Shown here piece after piece: positions 1 through 11,765 of a DNA stretch of 64,000 bases. The stretch is from Gnetum montanum (taxonomy: Eukaryota > Streptophyta > Gnetopsida > Gnetales > Gnetaceae): contig MNCI01020717.1 of assembly GCA_015680685.1 (NCBI GenBank), positions 158,762 through 222,761 of the forward strand, written 5' to 3'. The translations under genes and the position numbers were made by a program. The notes under the pieces were generated by a model, which was not told the DNA's origin, did not search any database, and was given only the letters and a program-made list of their open reading frames with translations. Numbering within the stretch: the stretch's first letter is position 1; every line of letters starts with the position of its first letter.

Positions 1-1193
1 CCTCCACATCAAACCCCCCACTGCCCTACCAGTTGCCCTAGCAATTGGGCCCTTCGCTTCTAGGGGTTGTTCCTTCGCCTTCTCCATTCGATCTTGAACC
101 AGCAACACCTCATGAGCATTTTGGAGCGGTCCCATTGCCCCCCTGTCCAACATGGACCCTTTGAGCCCTGCCTTCATTTGGTCACCCTACGGCGTTGTCT
201 TCACGATGCATCCTTTTTTCCTGACTAGATTCCACCCACCCTATGTCTGAGTGTCTCTTTTGTTTTGACCCAATAGTCTTTTGTCAGATGCCCCTTCTTG
301 TAGGTTGTGCATGTCACCATAGGCACTGCCTTTTGCCCTTGGTTTAGCAATGGCAGATTTTCAAATTGCACTCTTATCTCTTATCTGCTCCTCACTAGCG
401 TCCATGGCCAGGACTAGTTTACTAATGTGATCTTTCGATCCTAGTCAACGCCACACACAGAAACGAGCACACCCCATCTTGTCCATTGATGCGGTGAAAG
501 CATCGAACTTGATAAATTCACCAAATAAGCTAGCCAGCGACTTCAGAAATCTAGGTGTCCAGAACTCTAGGGGTAGGTCCAAGATTTTGACCTAGACTAA
601 TGCCCTATCAAAAAGGTTTACATCTTGGTGGGCACTTGGTTGCCATGGTGCGAGCACCAAACCCCAGGCCTTGTAAAACTATTGCCCCACCAGCAACACA
701 CGTTCTCTATCCACCTCTGTCTTGAACACAAATAGGAGTTTGTCATCAATGAGACTGTGCACCTTCACATCTTCTAAACCCTAGGCAGCCTTGGCCATCA
801 CTTGATGATGTCCATTTTGGGGTGCACTTCCTCCGACACAAACTTGCCCAACAAGCACAGTTTCAATGCTTGAACCACTTCCTTTGGCGGCCATCCCACC
901 TTTAGTTGCATCATCCCTCCTCATGAACACGCCTTGAATCTTGTCTCCCCACCCAGCTGCTCAACAGACCTACCCGTCTGCTCTTTCATTGTCATAGCCA
1001 CGCCATCCTCAGCCCCCATAGCCTTGACCAGTCTGCTTGATTGACCTCCCTGTGGCCCTTGCCTTGATCTGCTGCCTGGTGTGCTAGCATCCATGGTTGC
1101 GCCACTGCTACCACCATTGCTTCGAGCGCGTGTTTTCCTGCTCATCACTTCCAGTTCAAGTCTATTTTTCTTAACCATAGCACTGGTCATCAA
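1..1193 (-). pseudogene. DUF4283/zinc-knuckle ORF1-like retroelement fragment
   Basis: Read on the minus strand, this is a broken nucleic-acid-binding protein of the kind found as ORF1 of plant LINEs. A basic, glycine/serine-rich N-terminal part (start near 1193, open to 921) is followed, with frameshifts and stops, by a DUF4283-like core around 530-600 with the motif LDLPLEFW. A degenerate zinc knuckle follows around 269-317 (CTTYKKGHLTKDYW). The family is thought to bind the element RNA. GC content is visibly higher than in the rest of the window. The piece continues off the left edge, so its end is unseen. It directly abuts the truncated LINE at about 1193 on the same strand. It could instead be a free-standing DUF4283 gene copy. 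The family call rests on the motif pattern only. Confidence 0.55.
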
Positions 1194-3480
1194 CTCCTTT
1201 GATTCTATGGTGTTTCTCCCAAGTCTCCATTTTCACAAATAGGATTTCCTTAGATTCATCCACCAAAATAATATCATTAGCAAAGAGCATACACCAAGGG
1301 ATATTATCTTGAATATCTTTTGTTAGCTTATCCATAATAATGATAAATAAATAACAACTTGGAGCAGATCCTTGGTGTAGCCCTACCTTCATAGGAGAGT
1401 CTGAAGTCTGTCCATAAATAGTGGGAAATTGAGTTGTTGCTCCATCAAAGATGGTGGGATAGCCTTTATGTACCCAATAGAAATATCCTTTCTCTTTAAT
1501 GCTCACCAAATACTATATTGGGGAACTTTGTCATAAGTTTTTTCCAAGTCAATGAAAATCATATGCGGATTCCTCTTCTTACATGTAAATTACTCCATCA
1601 ACTATTGTAGTAAGAAGATAGCTTTCATGGTTGATCTTCTAGGCATAAAACCAAACTAATTCTCAAAAACAGCTGATTCTTTCCTTAAGCATTATTCTAT
1701 AACCTTTTCCCACAACTTCATGGTGTGACTCATAAGCTTAATGTTTCTATAGTTACCACAGTTTTGGATGTCATCCTTGTTCTTGTATATGGATACTATA
1801 GTGCTTCTCCAATCCTCTAACATTTTCCCATCCTTCCAAATCTTCTTGAATAAATTTGTTAATCAAGTAATCCCTATATTTCCTATAGACTTCCATACCT
1901 CTATAGGGGTACCATCTAGTTCCACTGCATTACAATTCTCCATCTTTATAAGGGCTTTCTTTTTTGAAGGCACAGATTACCGCTGCTATTTTGATTCCAT
2001 GTCTTTAACTTCATCTTTGGGGAATCTTTTGTTCTGTAGTTCTTGAAAATAGAGTCTTCATTGCTCTAAGATTTCCTTATCTGAGAACAAAATCCTTTCA
2101 AAATCAGACTTGATTCATCTAATATGGTCAAAGTCATTGCACCTCTTGGTCTGAGTCTTAGTTAGCTTGTAAATTGACTTCTTACCCTTCTTAGTTCCTA
2201 GCTTCTCCTAAAAAGAATCCAAAGTGCTAAGTTTAGCCTTGCTGACTTTCTTTTGGACTACGTACTTCATTACCCTGTATCTTTTAAAGTCATTTTGCCT
2301 CATATTCTGTTACCTCTCCTTGAAACACTTCTTATCTTGAATTTTTTATTGCACTTCTTCAGTCCACCACCATGTTTCCTTCCGAATATGCTTATTCCCT
2401 TTTGAAACCTTAATGATGCCCCTTTGTATCTTCTTGATACAATTTCTCATCTAACTCCAACTATTTTTCATGTCTAAATTTTAAATCCCAATGTTCTTCT
2501 ACAAGCAATGCACCCTTAAAAAATGATATCTTTTCTTCTTTTAGATTCTACCATTTTATACAAGGCTTTCCCTTCTTAAAATCTTTTGGTATTACTCCTA
2601 ATACTTTGGTCTGTCACCATAAGTCTATTTTGGGTTGTAAGACTTTCACTTGTAATGACTTTGCAATACTTACAGGTTCTCCAATCTCTCTTTCTCATCA
2701 AGATGTAGTCTATTTGGGTTGAGCTGCATGTGCTTTGAAGGCTACCAGCACTTGCAAGATCATAGGCCTATGCAAACATGAGAATAGACTTCCCCATCTC
2801 ATTTCTCTTTCTGATATTGTGTCCTCCATGCACACTCTTGTAACATATTCTAGTTGCTCCCATATGTCCATTAAAATCTCCAATAAGAATACCTTCATGC
2901 TCTAGTATCTATTGCATAAGTCAATCCAACTCTTTCTGATATTGTGTCCTCCATGCACACTCTTGTAACATATTCTAGTTGCTCCCATATGTCCATTAAA
3001 ATCTCCAATAAGAATACCTTCATGCTCTAGTATCTATTGCATAAGTCAATCCAAAGAATCCCAAAAGGTCCTCTTAACATGATCCTCCAAACCAACCTGA
3101 GGAGTATAATAGACACTTAGAAGTTAATAACTTTCTGTCCCAAGAAAATCTTAATACTCATGATTCTATCACCCCTTCAAGTAATTTCCACCACTATATC
3201 CTTCATTTGTTGAAAAGCACTATGCTTATTCCATTTTGAAATTTGTCTCTACCTCCTCAGTAAAAAAGCTTAAAAACTTTATCAGTGTCCTTTGCTTTCT
3301 CTCCCTTTCACTTAGTTTAATTTAAGCAAGCTATATTGACTCTTCTTCTATTCATGAAATCCATAATTTCATTGGTCTTTCCTATCAATAATCCTATGTT
3401 TCATGTAGCCAACCTCAATCATTGATATCTCTCCGAGGTTTAAAGCTAAACTAACATTTTTACCGACACCCCAGTTCTTA
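1193..3480 (-). pseudogene. RTE-type LINE, endonuclease plus partial reverse transcriptase, 3' truncated
   Basis: On the minus strand the APE-type endonuclease starts near 3409 with ATWNIGLLIGK. It shows the GGDFNGHMG-like block as DLNGHMG near 2857-2881, with a tyrosine/VHGG-like stretch after it. Reverse transcriptase follows. A fingers/palm segment around 1510-1570 resembles the family's IDLEKAYDRVP motif. The longest open stretch, 1171-1509, contains GLHQGSAPSCYLF and the catalytic block as FANDI, where FADD is expected, so an aspartate has become asparagine. The sequence stops at 1193 just after the palm, so the thumb, the C-terminal part and the 3' tail are missing. Many stops and frameshifts show the copy is dead. 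These plant RTE elements copy themselves by target-primed reverse transcription in the nucleus. Confidence 0.8.
2805..3054. repeat. Perfect 125-bp tandem duplication inside the LINE endonuclease
   Basis: Bases 2805-2929 are repeated as 2930-3054 with no difference that I could see. The unit covers part of the endonuclease region and is not a multiple of three, so it would break any reading frame. Being identical inside a heavily mutated LINE, it is either a recent local duplication or an assembly or sequencing artefact. Confidence 0.9.
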
Positions 3481-4531
3481 ATGTGGGAAGCTGTGCATAT
3501 TTAATATACCTACTAGGCATTATTTTGCACCATTTCTGGAGAACACGCTGGCAATCCCTTGGTCATTTCTCATAGCAATTGGGCCCTTCCACTGCTGCAC
3601 ATTGCATCTAGAGAATGCTCTAGCATAATGAATGTGCAAAAAGAAACTTATCCATAGGAAATGATAGGTGTTTCAGAGGCAGATGCCAACCTGATACCAA
3701 CCCCCCTCCTTTCTCTCCTAGGCTTGGAACCGGCCATGACAGAGTTTAATAGAAGTGTGTTTTACTGTATGCGTTTTGCAAAGTTATGTCAGTACGTCTT
3801 CATCAAGGGCCTAGTTGGTAAAAAAAGTGGTAAAATTGAGAGAGTTGAGGAAACATTGGCATGTTAAAAACTCTAATGACCCTTAGTTTTTAACATGTGT
3901 TATTATCAGTTCATGAACAATATTTGATAGAACATGTTTGTTCAAAGTATAACCATTTGGCCTAATAGTATTAAAATAATAATAAATTATCAATACCATA
4001 GTACCGAACAATATGAAATAAAAAATTATGCATAGTTGGAAAAAATCTACAAGATTTGAGTAGACTATTCTTGATCAAAGTCAAGGCTGAAGTTTGGGGT
4101 TTCTATTAATATTTGTTCTCATTTTTCCAAATATGCTAGTTCCATAGAGACCTTTATTTGCATGAATTATTTTTATATATTGCATTAAAAATGTGTTGCC
4201 AAGGTCTACGATGGAGTTGCCTTCTGGATACCGGATATCAACAGAATATGATGGTTGTCAAACAGAACCTTACATCTACAACATACCCGGCAATCTATTT
4301 TAAGTATCCTATATACTGAAGAAAAGCATAAACAGCAATGTATCCTATGACAATCCATGCACTGTTAACTCTTATTATCAAAAGTGCCTCTTTGAGTCCA
4401 TTTTGTGAGATTTTATACTTTTCCATTCTTACAAAATGGACATGATTTCTTGATTTATTTTAAAGTTCATCTTACCTTTTATGTATATATTCCTGATTTC
4501 ATGGCAATATGTTGTTTTGGCCCTGTTGTAG
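3481..4531 (+). other. No clear gene; possible intron with one weak exon-like stretch
   Basis: Between the LINE and the candidate exon the sequence is AT-rich and mostly non-coding. A short exon-like stretch sits near 4205-4302, where a plus-strand frame reads MELPSGYRISTEYDGC and continues for about 15 more codons before a stop. It is preceded by a possible acceptor (ccaag). An open stretch at 3661-3867 has no recognisable domain. If 4532-4959 is a terminal exon, this region is probably its upstream intron. Nothing more can be supported. Confidence 0.25.
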
Positions 4532-4959
4532 GACATACTGATGGTATGAAAAGCCATGTGAATATGCAAAACAGGAATGGGTCAGCGCACTCTAAAAGTT
4601 CACATTTTGATCATGCAATGAAAAATACCATGGAATTGAATTTCAGATCAAATTCAAGATGTGATATTGATGATGGATTTGCATCCTCTTTACCCAGCTC
4701 TCTGATTGATCCAAAAGGACATATTGGAATTGAAGGATTAGAACGAGATCTACTCTTGAATGTTCCTTCAAATGCTTCCTTTCAACAGGCTGAGCTTTTG
4801 GATCCTTCGGTTTTGAAATCAGCAAATGATGACTCATTTAGTAATGCAAGAAATTTTGAATATTCAAATAGCGAAGAGGAAATGGCTGGAAATTTATGGG
4901 GATTGGATGACAACCTTGAATGGAGCGGTTTGTTATGGAGTCCTTCCAAACTTTTTTAG
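4532..4959 (+). CDS. Candidate terminal exon of an unidentified host gene
   Basis: A pyrimidine-rich tract ending ccctgttgtag at 4531 is a good plant 3' splice site. From 4532 the frame is open for about 142 codons to a TAG at 4957-4959. The same frame runs back to an ATG at 4405, but that part is aromatic and hydrophobic and reads like translated intron. The exon product is polar, with many Ser, Asn and Asp residues. It ends in an acidic-aromatic tail (GNLWGLDDNLEWSGLLWSP), a composition seen in transactivation or protein-docking tails. I do not recognise the family. It has no frameshift, unlike the retroelement remains around it, which argues for a host gene or a recent pseudogene. Upstream exons may lie to the left of the window's LINE or be lost. 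Confidence 0.4.
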
Positions 4960-7900
4960 CTTTACGAAAATGAAGTTGTTCTGGGTTTTTAATAACAACT
5001 TCCATGAATCCTAATTATGAAGCATTTGTAGTTTGTATGCAATTTAAATATGGTTGTTCTACATATTTGAGGATGGTCTTGACATGATGGTTATTGGCCA
5101 TTTAAGCAGTGGGTATATGTTGGTGCAAGTTTTGAAAGAAAAATGTGTGTACAAAAACTGTTCTATATTTTTGCAAATAATGTTGTTGAGCAGTTGTGAG
5201 CTGCTATGTAAGTTGTGAGACTGCTAAGAGTTACAAACAAAAGAAAAAAAAAATAAGATTGCGGGTTAGCAACATCTGGGAAAGCCATTATCTTTACTTG
5301 CTTTACCCGTAGAAGCCATATTAACGTCTTGGACGACCAAGTTTTGACATTGGTCGTCAACTTGACCCTTGCTTTGTCCAGGTTGACAAGTTGGCAAGAT
5401 TTTGATTGTACAAGCACATAGAACTGCTTTTCACTTTGTATATTGTTTGGTATTTCACCTGGAAGAGATTGCTTTGTGATGTATGGTGGACGTTCTCTCC
5501 ATAAAAATTTCATTATATGCTGGTTAGTTTTCTCAATTTTTCTTGGACGTATGCTATTATCATCTTATGATTTGAATTCATTTGTTGATATAGAAAGAGA
5601 AAATTAAGAAATTTTAAACAAACATCAAAATCATTATCATTATGGTGCTTTTATCTCATTAATATCATCATAATGCTTTTATCCCATCAATATCAATTAA
5701 TTGTGAAAGTAGTTCAAGGATTTGACCTATTCATAGTTTGAATGTGTATTTTTACTGTGCCTATGTTAGCACACACCTTAGCATATTGCATATTGGATTG
5801 GGGTTGAACTTGTGACTTACAAATCACAAATTGCATGCTCCAAGTAGATGTATTGCTAGTGTTGAGCTAGTCTTTGAAAGAAGTTTAGACGAGATTTTGG
5901 GCTTGATGGAAAGTTCTTGTAAAAATCTAGCTAGCATAATTTTTGTACAAATGGATGGTGAATGATGGAGGAATTTGGGCTTGAAAGATTATTCACCATT
6001 ATGATGGTAGATATTCTTTAATGGTCGCTTTATGCTAGTGTTTGATCCAAATTTGATTTAAAATGACAGAATGAATAGTAATGAATTTAAAATAGATTCA
6101 AAGTAGACTCAATGTAAGTTGTGATTTGTATGAGAAATAGTATGAGTAATGAAATGGGATATTGAGATTAGATGATGGAAGATTGTTGGTGATTGAGAGT
6201 GGAGAGAAATCTGAATTGCTTCAATGCTAAGAGTTCTTGAAAGTTAGAATAAGGAAATAAAATTGGCTAATGGGTGAAAATATCTTTATGGATAGACTTA
6301 GTTTTCATAGGCTAGAGTAGCAAATATGACTTTTCTTTCATGTTTGGGCTAAATTAATTATGCATCCATCCATCAAACATTATCAACTTAAATTTTTTTT
6401 TGAGGTGTTGGAATTTGAAATATTTTTAAATAATATTTATACCTTAAGACACAATCAAATTATATCTTTATAAGTCAATATTACCCACTAGAATTGAACC
6501 CAAAAGACTAGGTTGACAAAGCATGGGAAGCAAATAAGATTAGAGACCTTGTTAGTTCATATTGTAAGCAATAAGTAGTTGCTTGATCAAGGACCCAACT
6601 CACTTGTCAAACACTTCACTTAGAGGGTATAGTTACAAGATTGAAACTCAAAGGAATTGATGGGGGCCTACATAAGTGGTGGAGGAAGTAGCTTAATTCG
6701 ATACAACACGTAGAACCTTACTAGCCATTGGTGATAGTGGTGACAAATGTGGTTGTTCTTAGTGGGATGATATGAAAAGAGTGGCTACAAGTGTTGCATG
6801 ATTGTCATTAACTTATGTTGTGAGATGTTTGATTAAGTTCTTTAACAAGTGAAACCCTTGTTGTTGTGCTGTGATATACAAAGTATCAGAGTCATGTCCA
6901 GTGATTAAGTTTTCAAAGTGTCAATCTTGCTGGAACCTAGTTAAATGTTGGCTATAGTGTTCCAGTTAATAGTGTTGCTCACATTACTGATGACACTAGC
7001 TAGGTAGTCAAATTCTAGTGATGTTCCTCAAGTCCTCCAAGTTGTTTTTATTTTTGGAGAAGTATTGTAACTCGAAAGATTTTTTTTAACAATATTTACC
7101 CAAATACATATGCCTACTAGAATTGAACTCATAACTTTGAATTATAGAAAATAATAATAATACAAGGCTTTGGTCTTAATTAAAACGTAAACTAAGGATA
7201 TGACATGGAATTTCAAACTATCTTCAAAATCTTGCAAATCAAATGAGCTATTTCTAAATGTGTCTTTAGATTTACTTATAGTTTTTCTATCTTTTTGAGG
7301 ATCACCTTAGATCTAATTTAAGCTTTCAAACTTATCTTCAAGATCTTTTTTTAGTTAACAATATAAACACTATTGTGATGTACCATTAGTTGCTCTATTT
7401 TAACTAGTATTGCTAATTCCTATAGGTTTACTAATTGAGCTATGCTTCGATTGTCTCTACAAAAGGGAAGATGGTAGGTTTATTTTCTGTTGTCATTAAG
7501 AAAGTTTAAAAGAACTCTTATTGTTTTTAAATGTGCAAGCTTTTTGAATGGCTATATGGTGTATGCACTTTTTATATTGTACTTTTGTAATATAGAGCTT
7601 TGAACTTTGAACCTTCAAGTGTTAGTAACTTATTCAATAAAGGACCATTAAGCTATCAACTTATGCTCTCTAAAGGTCATTTAAAAAGACCTTATATGAT
7701 GCATGACTTCTTAATTTAATGTTCTTTCATAGTTGTTCAAGACTTCTTAATCGGTTAACATTTATCTCATAAGATTCATTTTGGGGTAAGTTGTTATAGT
7801 TTAAAATAATTTCTAATTTATAGAGTATTAGAAATACATAATTTCATCATCATCATCATCTTAGTCTTGTATTAACAATATGGAGTTGATTACATGCATT

Positions 7901-8642
7901 TTTTTTTATCATTTGCCTAAACCAAGTTCTAAAGTTTTATCTATATGTACTTTATCATATCAACCTTAATTGTTTGTTCTCATGTTTTTCTTTTTATTTG
8001 ATATTTTTCATAGCAAGTTTCCTTGAACTATGATGTGGTAGTCTTCTTTGAGAGGCTTATTATTTGATTTTCTTTGAATATAACCAAACCATCTAAAATG
8101 CTATTCATGTAGTTTCTCTACAATAAAATGCACCCCAAATTTTTCTCTAATAGTTGTATTGTGTAATTTGTCTTTTCTTATAACATTTAACATCCATTTA
8201 AACATTTGTATTTTTGCTATACTCGGTTGTTATTCATGTTATACAATAATGGTGAAGCAAAGCTCAAACCACTATTCTAAAGACTTGGAGGCATAACACA
8301 TCCTCTTGATCAAAAGGTCTAAATTAATTCAAAGTTACAATGATTCAATCTCTCTCTAATTTGACATTGAAAAATGTGAACTTAATGTGAGATTAATGGC
8401 CTCTCTAATGATGGTCTATTTCTCCATTGAAGGATGCTTAGGATATTTATATATGTTGGCTAACTATTGGGCTTTGTTCGTGTGCTTGGAAATACTTTAA
8501 AATGAAAATTTCTCATGCTACAGGTTGGTTTTGAGTAGCATCTCATTAGCACTATGCCTTGGCTTTGTGTAGCAACCACTTAGCATTTATAGAAAATTGA
8601 TTTTTTTAAGAGTTTGAAGCTTCTCAATGTTAGTGAGCTAGG
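4960..8642. other. Gene-free AT-rich sequence, origin not recognised
   Basis: No domain, RNA gene or clear repeat boundary was found here. A minus-strand open stretch at 5163-5513 has no recognisable motif and overlaps a poly-A run. There is a short (ATC)n microsatellite near 7845-7860. The start could include the 3' UTR of the candidate exon at 4532-4959; the rest may be heavily decayed transposon sequence. Confidence 0.4.
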
Positions 8643-10056
8643 TGTAACATCCTATAACCTAAGCTAGGACAACAGGGTATTATGTAAAAGGAAATACATT
8701 ATAAATATTAAATATTGTAAAGAATAAAATGTTAAAAGTAAATAAATGACATAAGAGGATGAATTCCAATAACACATCACATGAAAATACTTTGGTCAAA
8801 ACATTTCCAAGGGGAAAAAAAAATTCAATAAACATAACAACAATAGTAACCCTTGGGTGCAAACCTAGCTTGTTTAATACCAAAGTTCATGTATAAACAA
8901 ATTCTAGAATGTTTAAAACCCATTGCCTATGAAAATATCATTATCTAGTTAATAAATATAAATAAAAAATGTTAATGGAGGGCACAAGTCTTTCTACAAT
9001 TAAAAAATAAACAATTCCAACACATGAATCATAAAAACAATTCGAATAAGCTTGAATAGGTAATAGCATGAAAGCTAGTCCACATAATCAACAACTAGAA
9101 ATAGTAAGTGATATAGTAATCATAGCTTGCATCAAATATAGATAAGCACAATCATCACATGGTACTAACTAAAGGGTATAAACATTACATACTGAACCTC
9201 ATATATGAAACAATGTACACATTGATAACATAAACTTCAATAAAAATTTAAAAACCTAATCTAGTTTGTTTTCTAATTCTTAAGTTAAAAGTCATCTGAT
9301 GTTGTTTATCCTCAATATTTGCCTAAAAATTAAGAAAAATCAATCATTGAAACTAAGTGGGAAATAATTCATAAATGCTTCCTATTAGATATGCCAATAA
9401 AAATCATGAAACCAGGAGCAAAGCATAGGGATTATATTCTACATCAAAATATTAGGATCCATACCATTCATAAAATATGCATCTAGAAAGTAAGAAATAA
9501 CAATAATCAAACAACATATATAAAAATCAATTTTTTCATATTCGACATTAAGAAGTTATTACTACTTTATACTTCTTAAACTTTTGAAATCTGTTACCAA
9601 AGAGCTACTAACAATTTACACTCTTGCTTTTAGACTAGATGAAGCTCGAGGTGAGAGTTATTTTTGTTGCAACATGAAGAGTTCACCTTATAATTCCAAA
9701 ATTTCCTATAACCATCCAACCTTTTTCTTTATGTTACCTCTACTAAATATCATCCTTATTCGTCTCTTATTCGTCTCATTGTCTGTAGTTGCAAAACACA
9801 TTAGCAAATAGAAACATAATAACTAAAATTGAAAAATTGAAATTGAAGCTTTATTATAGCTGAAGATCAAGAGGATCTATTGGTTAGATATTAAATTTTC
9901 ATGAAAAATAAAGATAGACTCTACAAATTCACCAAGCACTAATGGGAGTAGGAAAAATAAATCCTATAAGTTTTTTACTGTAACATTATAACCCTATCTC
10001 AAATAGGTAGTCATTGCACAAAAAAGAAACACATGCAACTCATCCTTAAGGACTTA
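8643..10056. repeat. Possible decayed LTR-like sequence
   Basis: The stretch opens with tgtaacatcctataacc, resembling the TGTAACATCC start common in plant Gypsy LTRs, and ends next to a second such start (tgtaacaatcc) at 10057. It has no coding content: the open stretches at 8680-8883 and 9584-9811 carry no motif. No matching copy or target duplication was found, so this is only a suggestion. Confidence 0.2.
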
Positions 10057-10390
10057 TGTAACAATCCATATTTTTGGATGTTTAGGTCACTACTTCTACC
10101 TTATGCTTTTGTGCCTCTTTATGCTTTGGATGTTTGCGCTATGATTTTTTTAGTTATGACTATTAGTCATTATGGATTTTTAGCATTATATTATTAAACT
10201 CATGTATGTTATTTTATGCATTATTAGTGATATTTTAAAGTGTTGTGTACTAACCTAGTGGATGAGTTTGGTAGGTTTTTTCATGGGGGCTATCTAATGG
10301 ACATGTGAGGCATGTGATGACATAAGCAAGTTTGATATGAGCAAGATATTATTTTTATTAATTGAATTAATAGTTGTTGTGATAAAGATC
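10057..10390 (+). repeat. LTR piece of an old plus-strand Gypsy element (left copy)
   Basis: Starts tgtaacaatccatattttt and is alignable by eye, in the same orientation, to 30138-30440, sharing blocks such as agtaggttttttcatgg and agcaagatattattttt. The right copy follows a chromovirus integrase tail and a polypurine tract, so this left copy is probably the 5' LTR of the same element. Homology becomes hard to follow after about 10390. The LTR may run on to about 10870, where G1 begins. Confidence 0.55.
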
Positions 10391-10729
10391 ATTGTAATAT
10401 GAGATTTATCACAACCTAACGTGAAATTGAGTTAGGAATCTCGTGGCCACCAAATAGTCTAGGGAAACCAAATTTTCAATTAGTCTTCCTCAAATCCAAA
10501 GGAAATTTGTAGATTATTAGAAAAGTTTGACAATTTGAGATGAGCATTTTTGCCAAACGCTAGCAGATAAAAAGCAAGAAGTAGTGCACGTGGAATAACT
10601 AATATTAAAAATAAAAGGAAAACATGTATAACCTGAAACAAAATAAAACAAAACATGGTGTGTGGCTAGCAGTGGAAATAGTTGAAAATAAAGAGCAAAG
10701 CAAGATAGATTTGATTCATTAAAAGAGCT

Positions 10730-10862
10730 AGATCAAAAAGGAAGTATAGAAAATAGATCTAGATCAAAAAGGAAGTATAGAAATGGACAAATCTAGATTA
10801 CAAAAAAAAGAAAAAAAAAAGAAAAAAAAAAGAAAAAAGAAAAAGAAAAGAAAAAAAGAGAA
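10730..10862. repeat. Short tandem duplication and A-rich AAAG microsatellite
   Basis: The stretch tagatcaaaaaggaagtata occurs twice between about 10730 and 10786. It is followed by an almost pure A tract with scattered G (10800-10860). It lies just left of the G1 element's left LTR. Confidence 0.7.
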
Positions 10863-10870
10863 TCAAAACT

Positions 10871-11750
10871 TGTTGTGAATGTGTAGGAGATGTACTATGA
10901 ATCCAAGGTGTTTGATGAGGAGTTGGTATTACCTCATTCTTTCTTCAATACATGCACTTGATGTAGATTTGACAAGAATATTGTAGATTTAAAAGTTGAC
11001 TAAGAAAAAGGGATGGATCAAATTGATGCATTGATGTAATTCTAAAATATTTTCCCATGTGTGAGGAAGATAACATGAAGGAGATACAAATGTGTTAGCA
11101 AGGAAAAGAAAGAGAGATTAGAAAGAATGATATCTCTAGCAGGAGAATAGTTGCTCTACAGAGAGGTAGAGTCTTTGGAAAGATTTCCAAATTGCTTGAG
11201 TTGCAAAGCAACCAAAATTAATGGAAGATGCCAAAGTTAACTAGATGTTTCAAAAGTCAACCCTTTTCTATTTAGGGGGTATTCTCCTATTTATAGGTTA
11301 AAAAAGGCTTGATACAACATGAAGGAATGATGCAGTGGGGCCTATAGAATCTTCTGAAAAGTTCTAGAAGATTCTAGATAGGAGAATTGATGTGTAGATG
11401 ATTGCTATGAGAATTAACATCAAATGTCAAAAGTAGAATTGACATTAGACATTGAAGAGCTAGTTGACATTGAACATTGAAGATTTGATTTGTTGAAAAG
11501 CTAAGCTAGGATCAATGCAAGTGATGTCACTAGATTTCAAAAATAAAAATGGTAGAAGAGAAATAAAAAATGATGCTACCAAATACGTGAGACATCAGTT
11601 CTGGTAAGAGCTGAAGATAGAGACTAAAAACTACATTGTAGATAATGCAGAATGTTAAATCTGGGTTGTTGAACATGCTTTAATCTAAGAAGCCATAGAA
11701 TGTACCTAGAACTTTGACTTATGTAGATAAAAGCAACAGTAGGTATAACA
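10871..11750 (-). repeat. 3' LTR of G1
   Basis: On the minus strand this LTR starts TGTTATACC at 11750, directly after a purine-rich tract. U3 matches the copy at 20110-20558. The left end is approximate. Confidence 0.55.
11287..11297 (-). promoter_or_regulatory. TATA box of the G1 LTR
   Basis: Reads CCTATAAATAG on the minus strand, about 450 bases inside the LTR start. This is the expected U3 core promoter for element RNA. The 5' LTR copy does not keep it: near 20090 the matching place has drifted. Confidence 0.5.
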
Positions 11751-11765
11751 TTGCTCCTTCTTAAT
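11751..11765 (-). other. Polypurine tract of G1
   Basis: Minus strand AAGAAGGAGCAA sits immediately before the LTR start TGTTATACC. This is the plus-strand primer site for reverse transcription and fixes the LTR edge. Confidence 0.6.

Noticed and set aside
1768-2046. 92-codon plus-strand open stretch
   Set aside because: Antisense shadow of the LINE reverse transcriptase.
5163-5513. 116-codon minus-strand open stretch
   Set aside because: No motif or domain, and its middle is a run of Phe from a poly-A/T tract. Probably chance.
7840-7862. (ATC)n run, considered as part of a repeat array
   Set aside because: A short microsatellite only; no larger structure around it.
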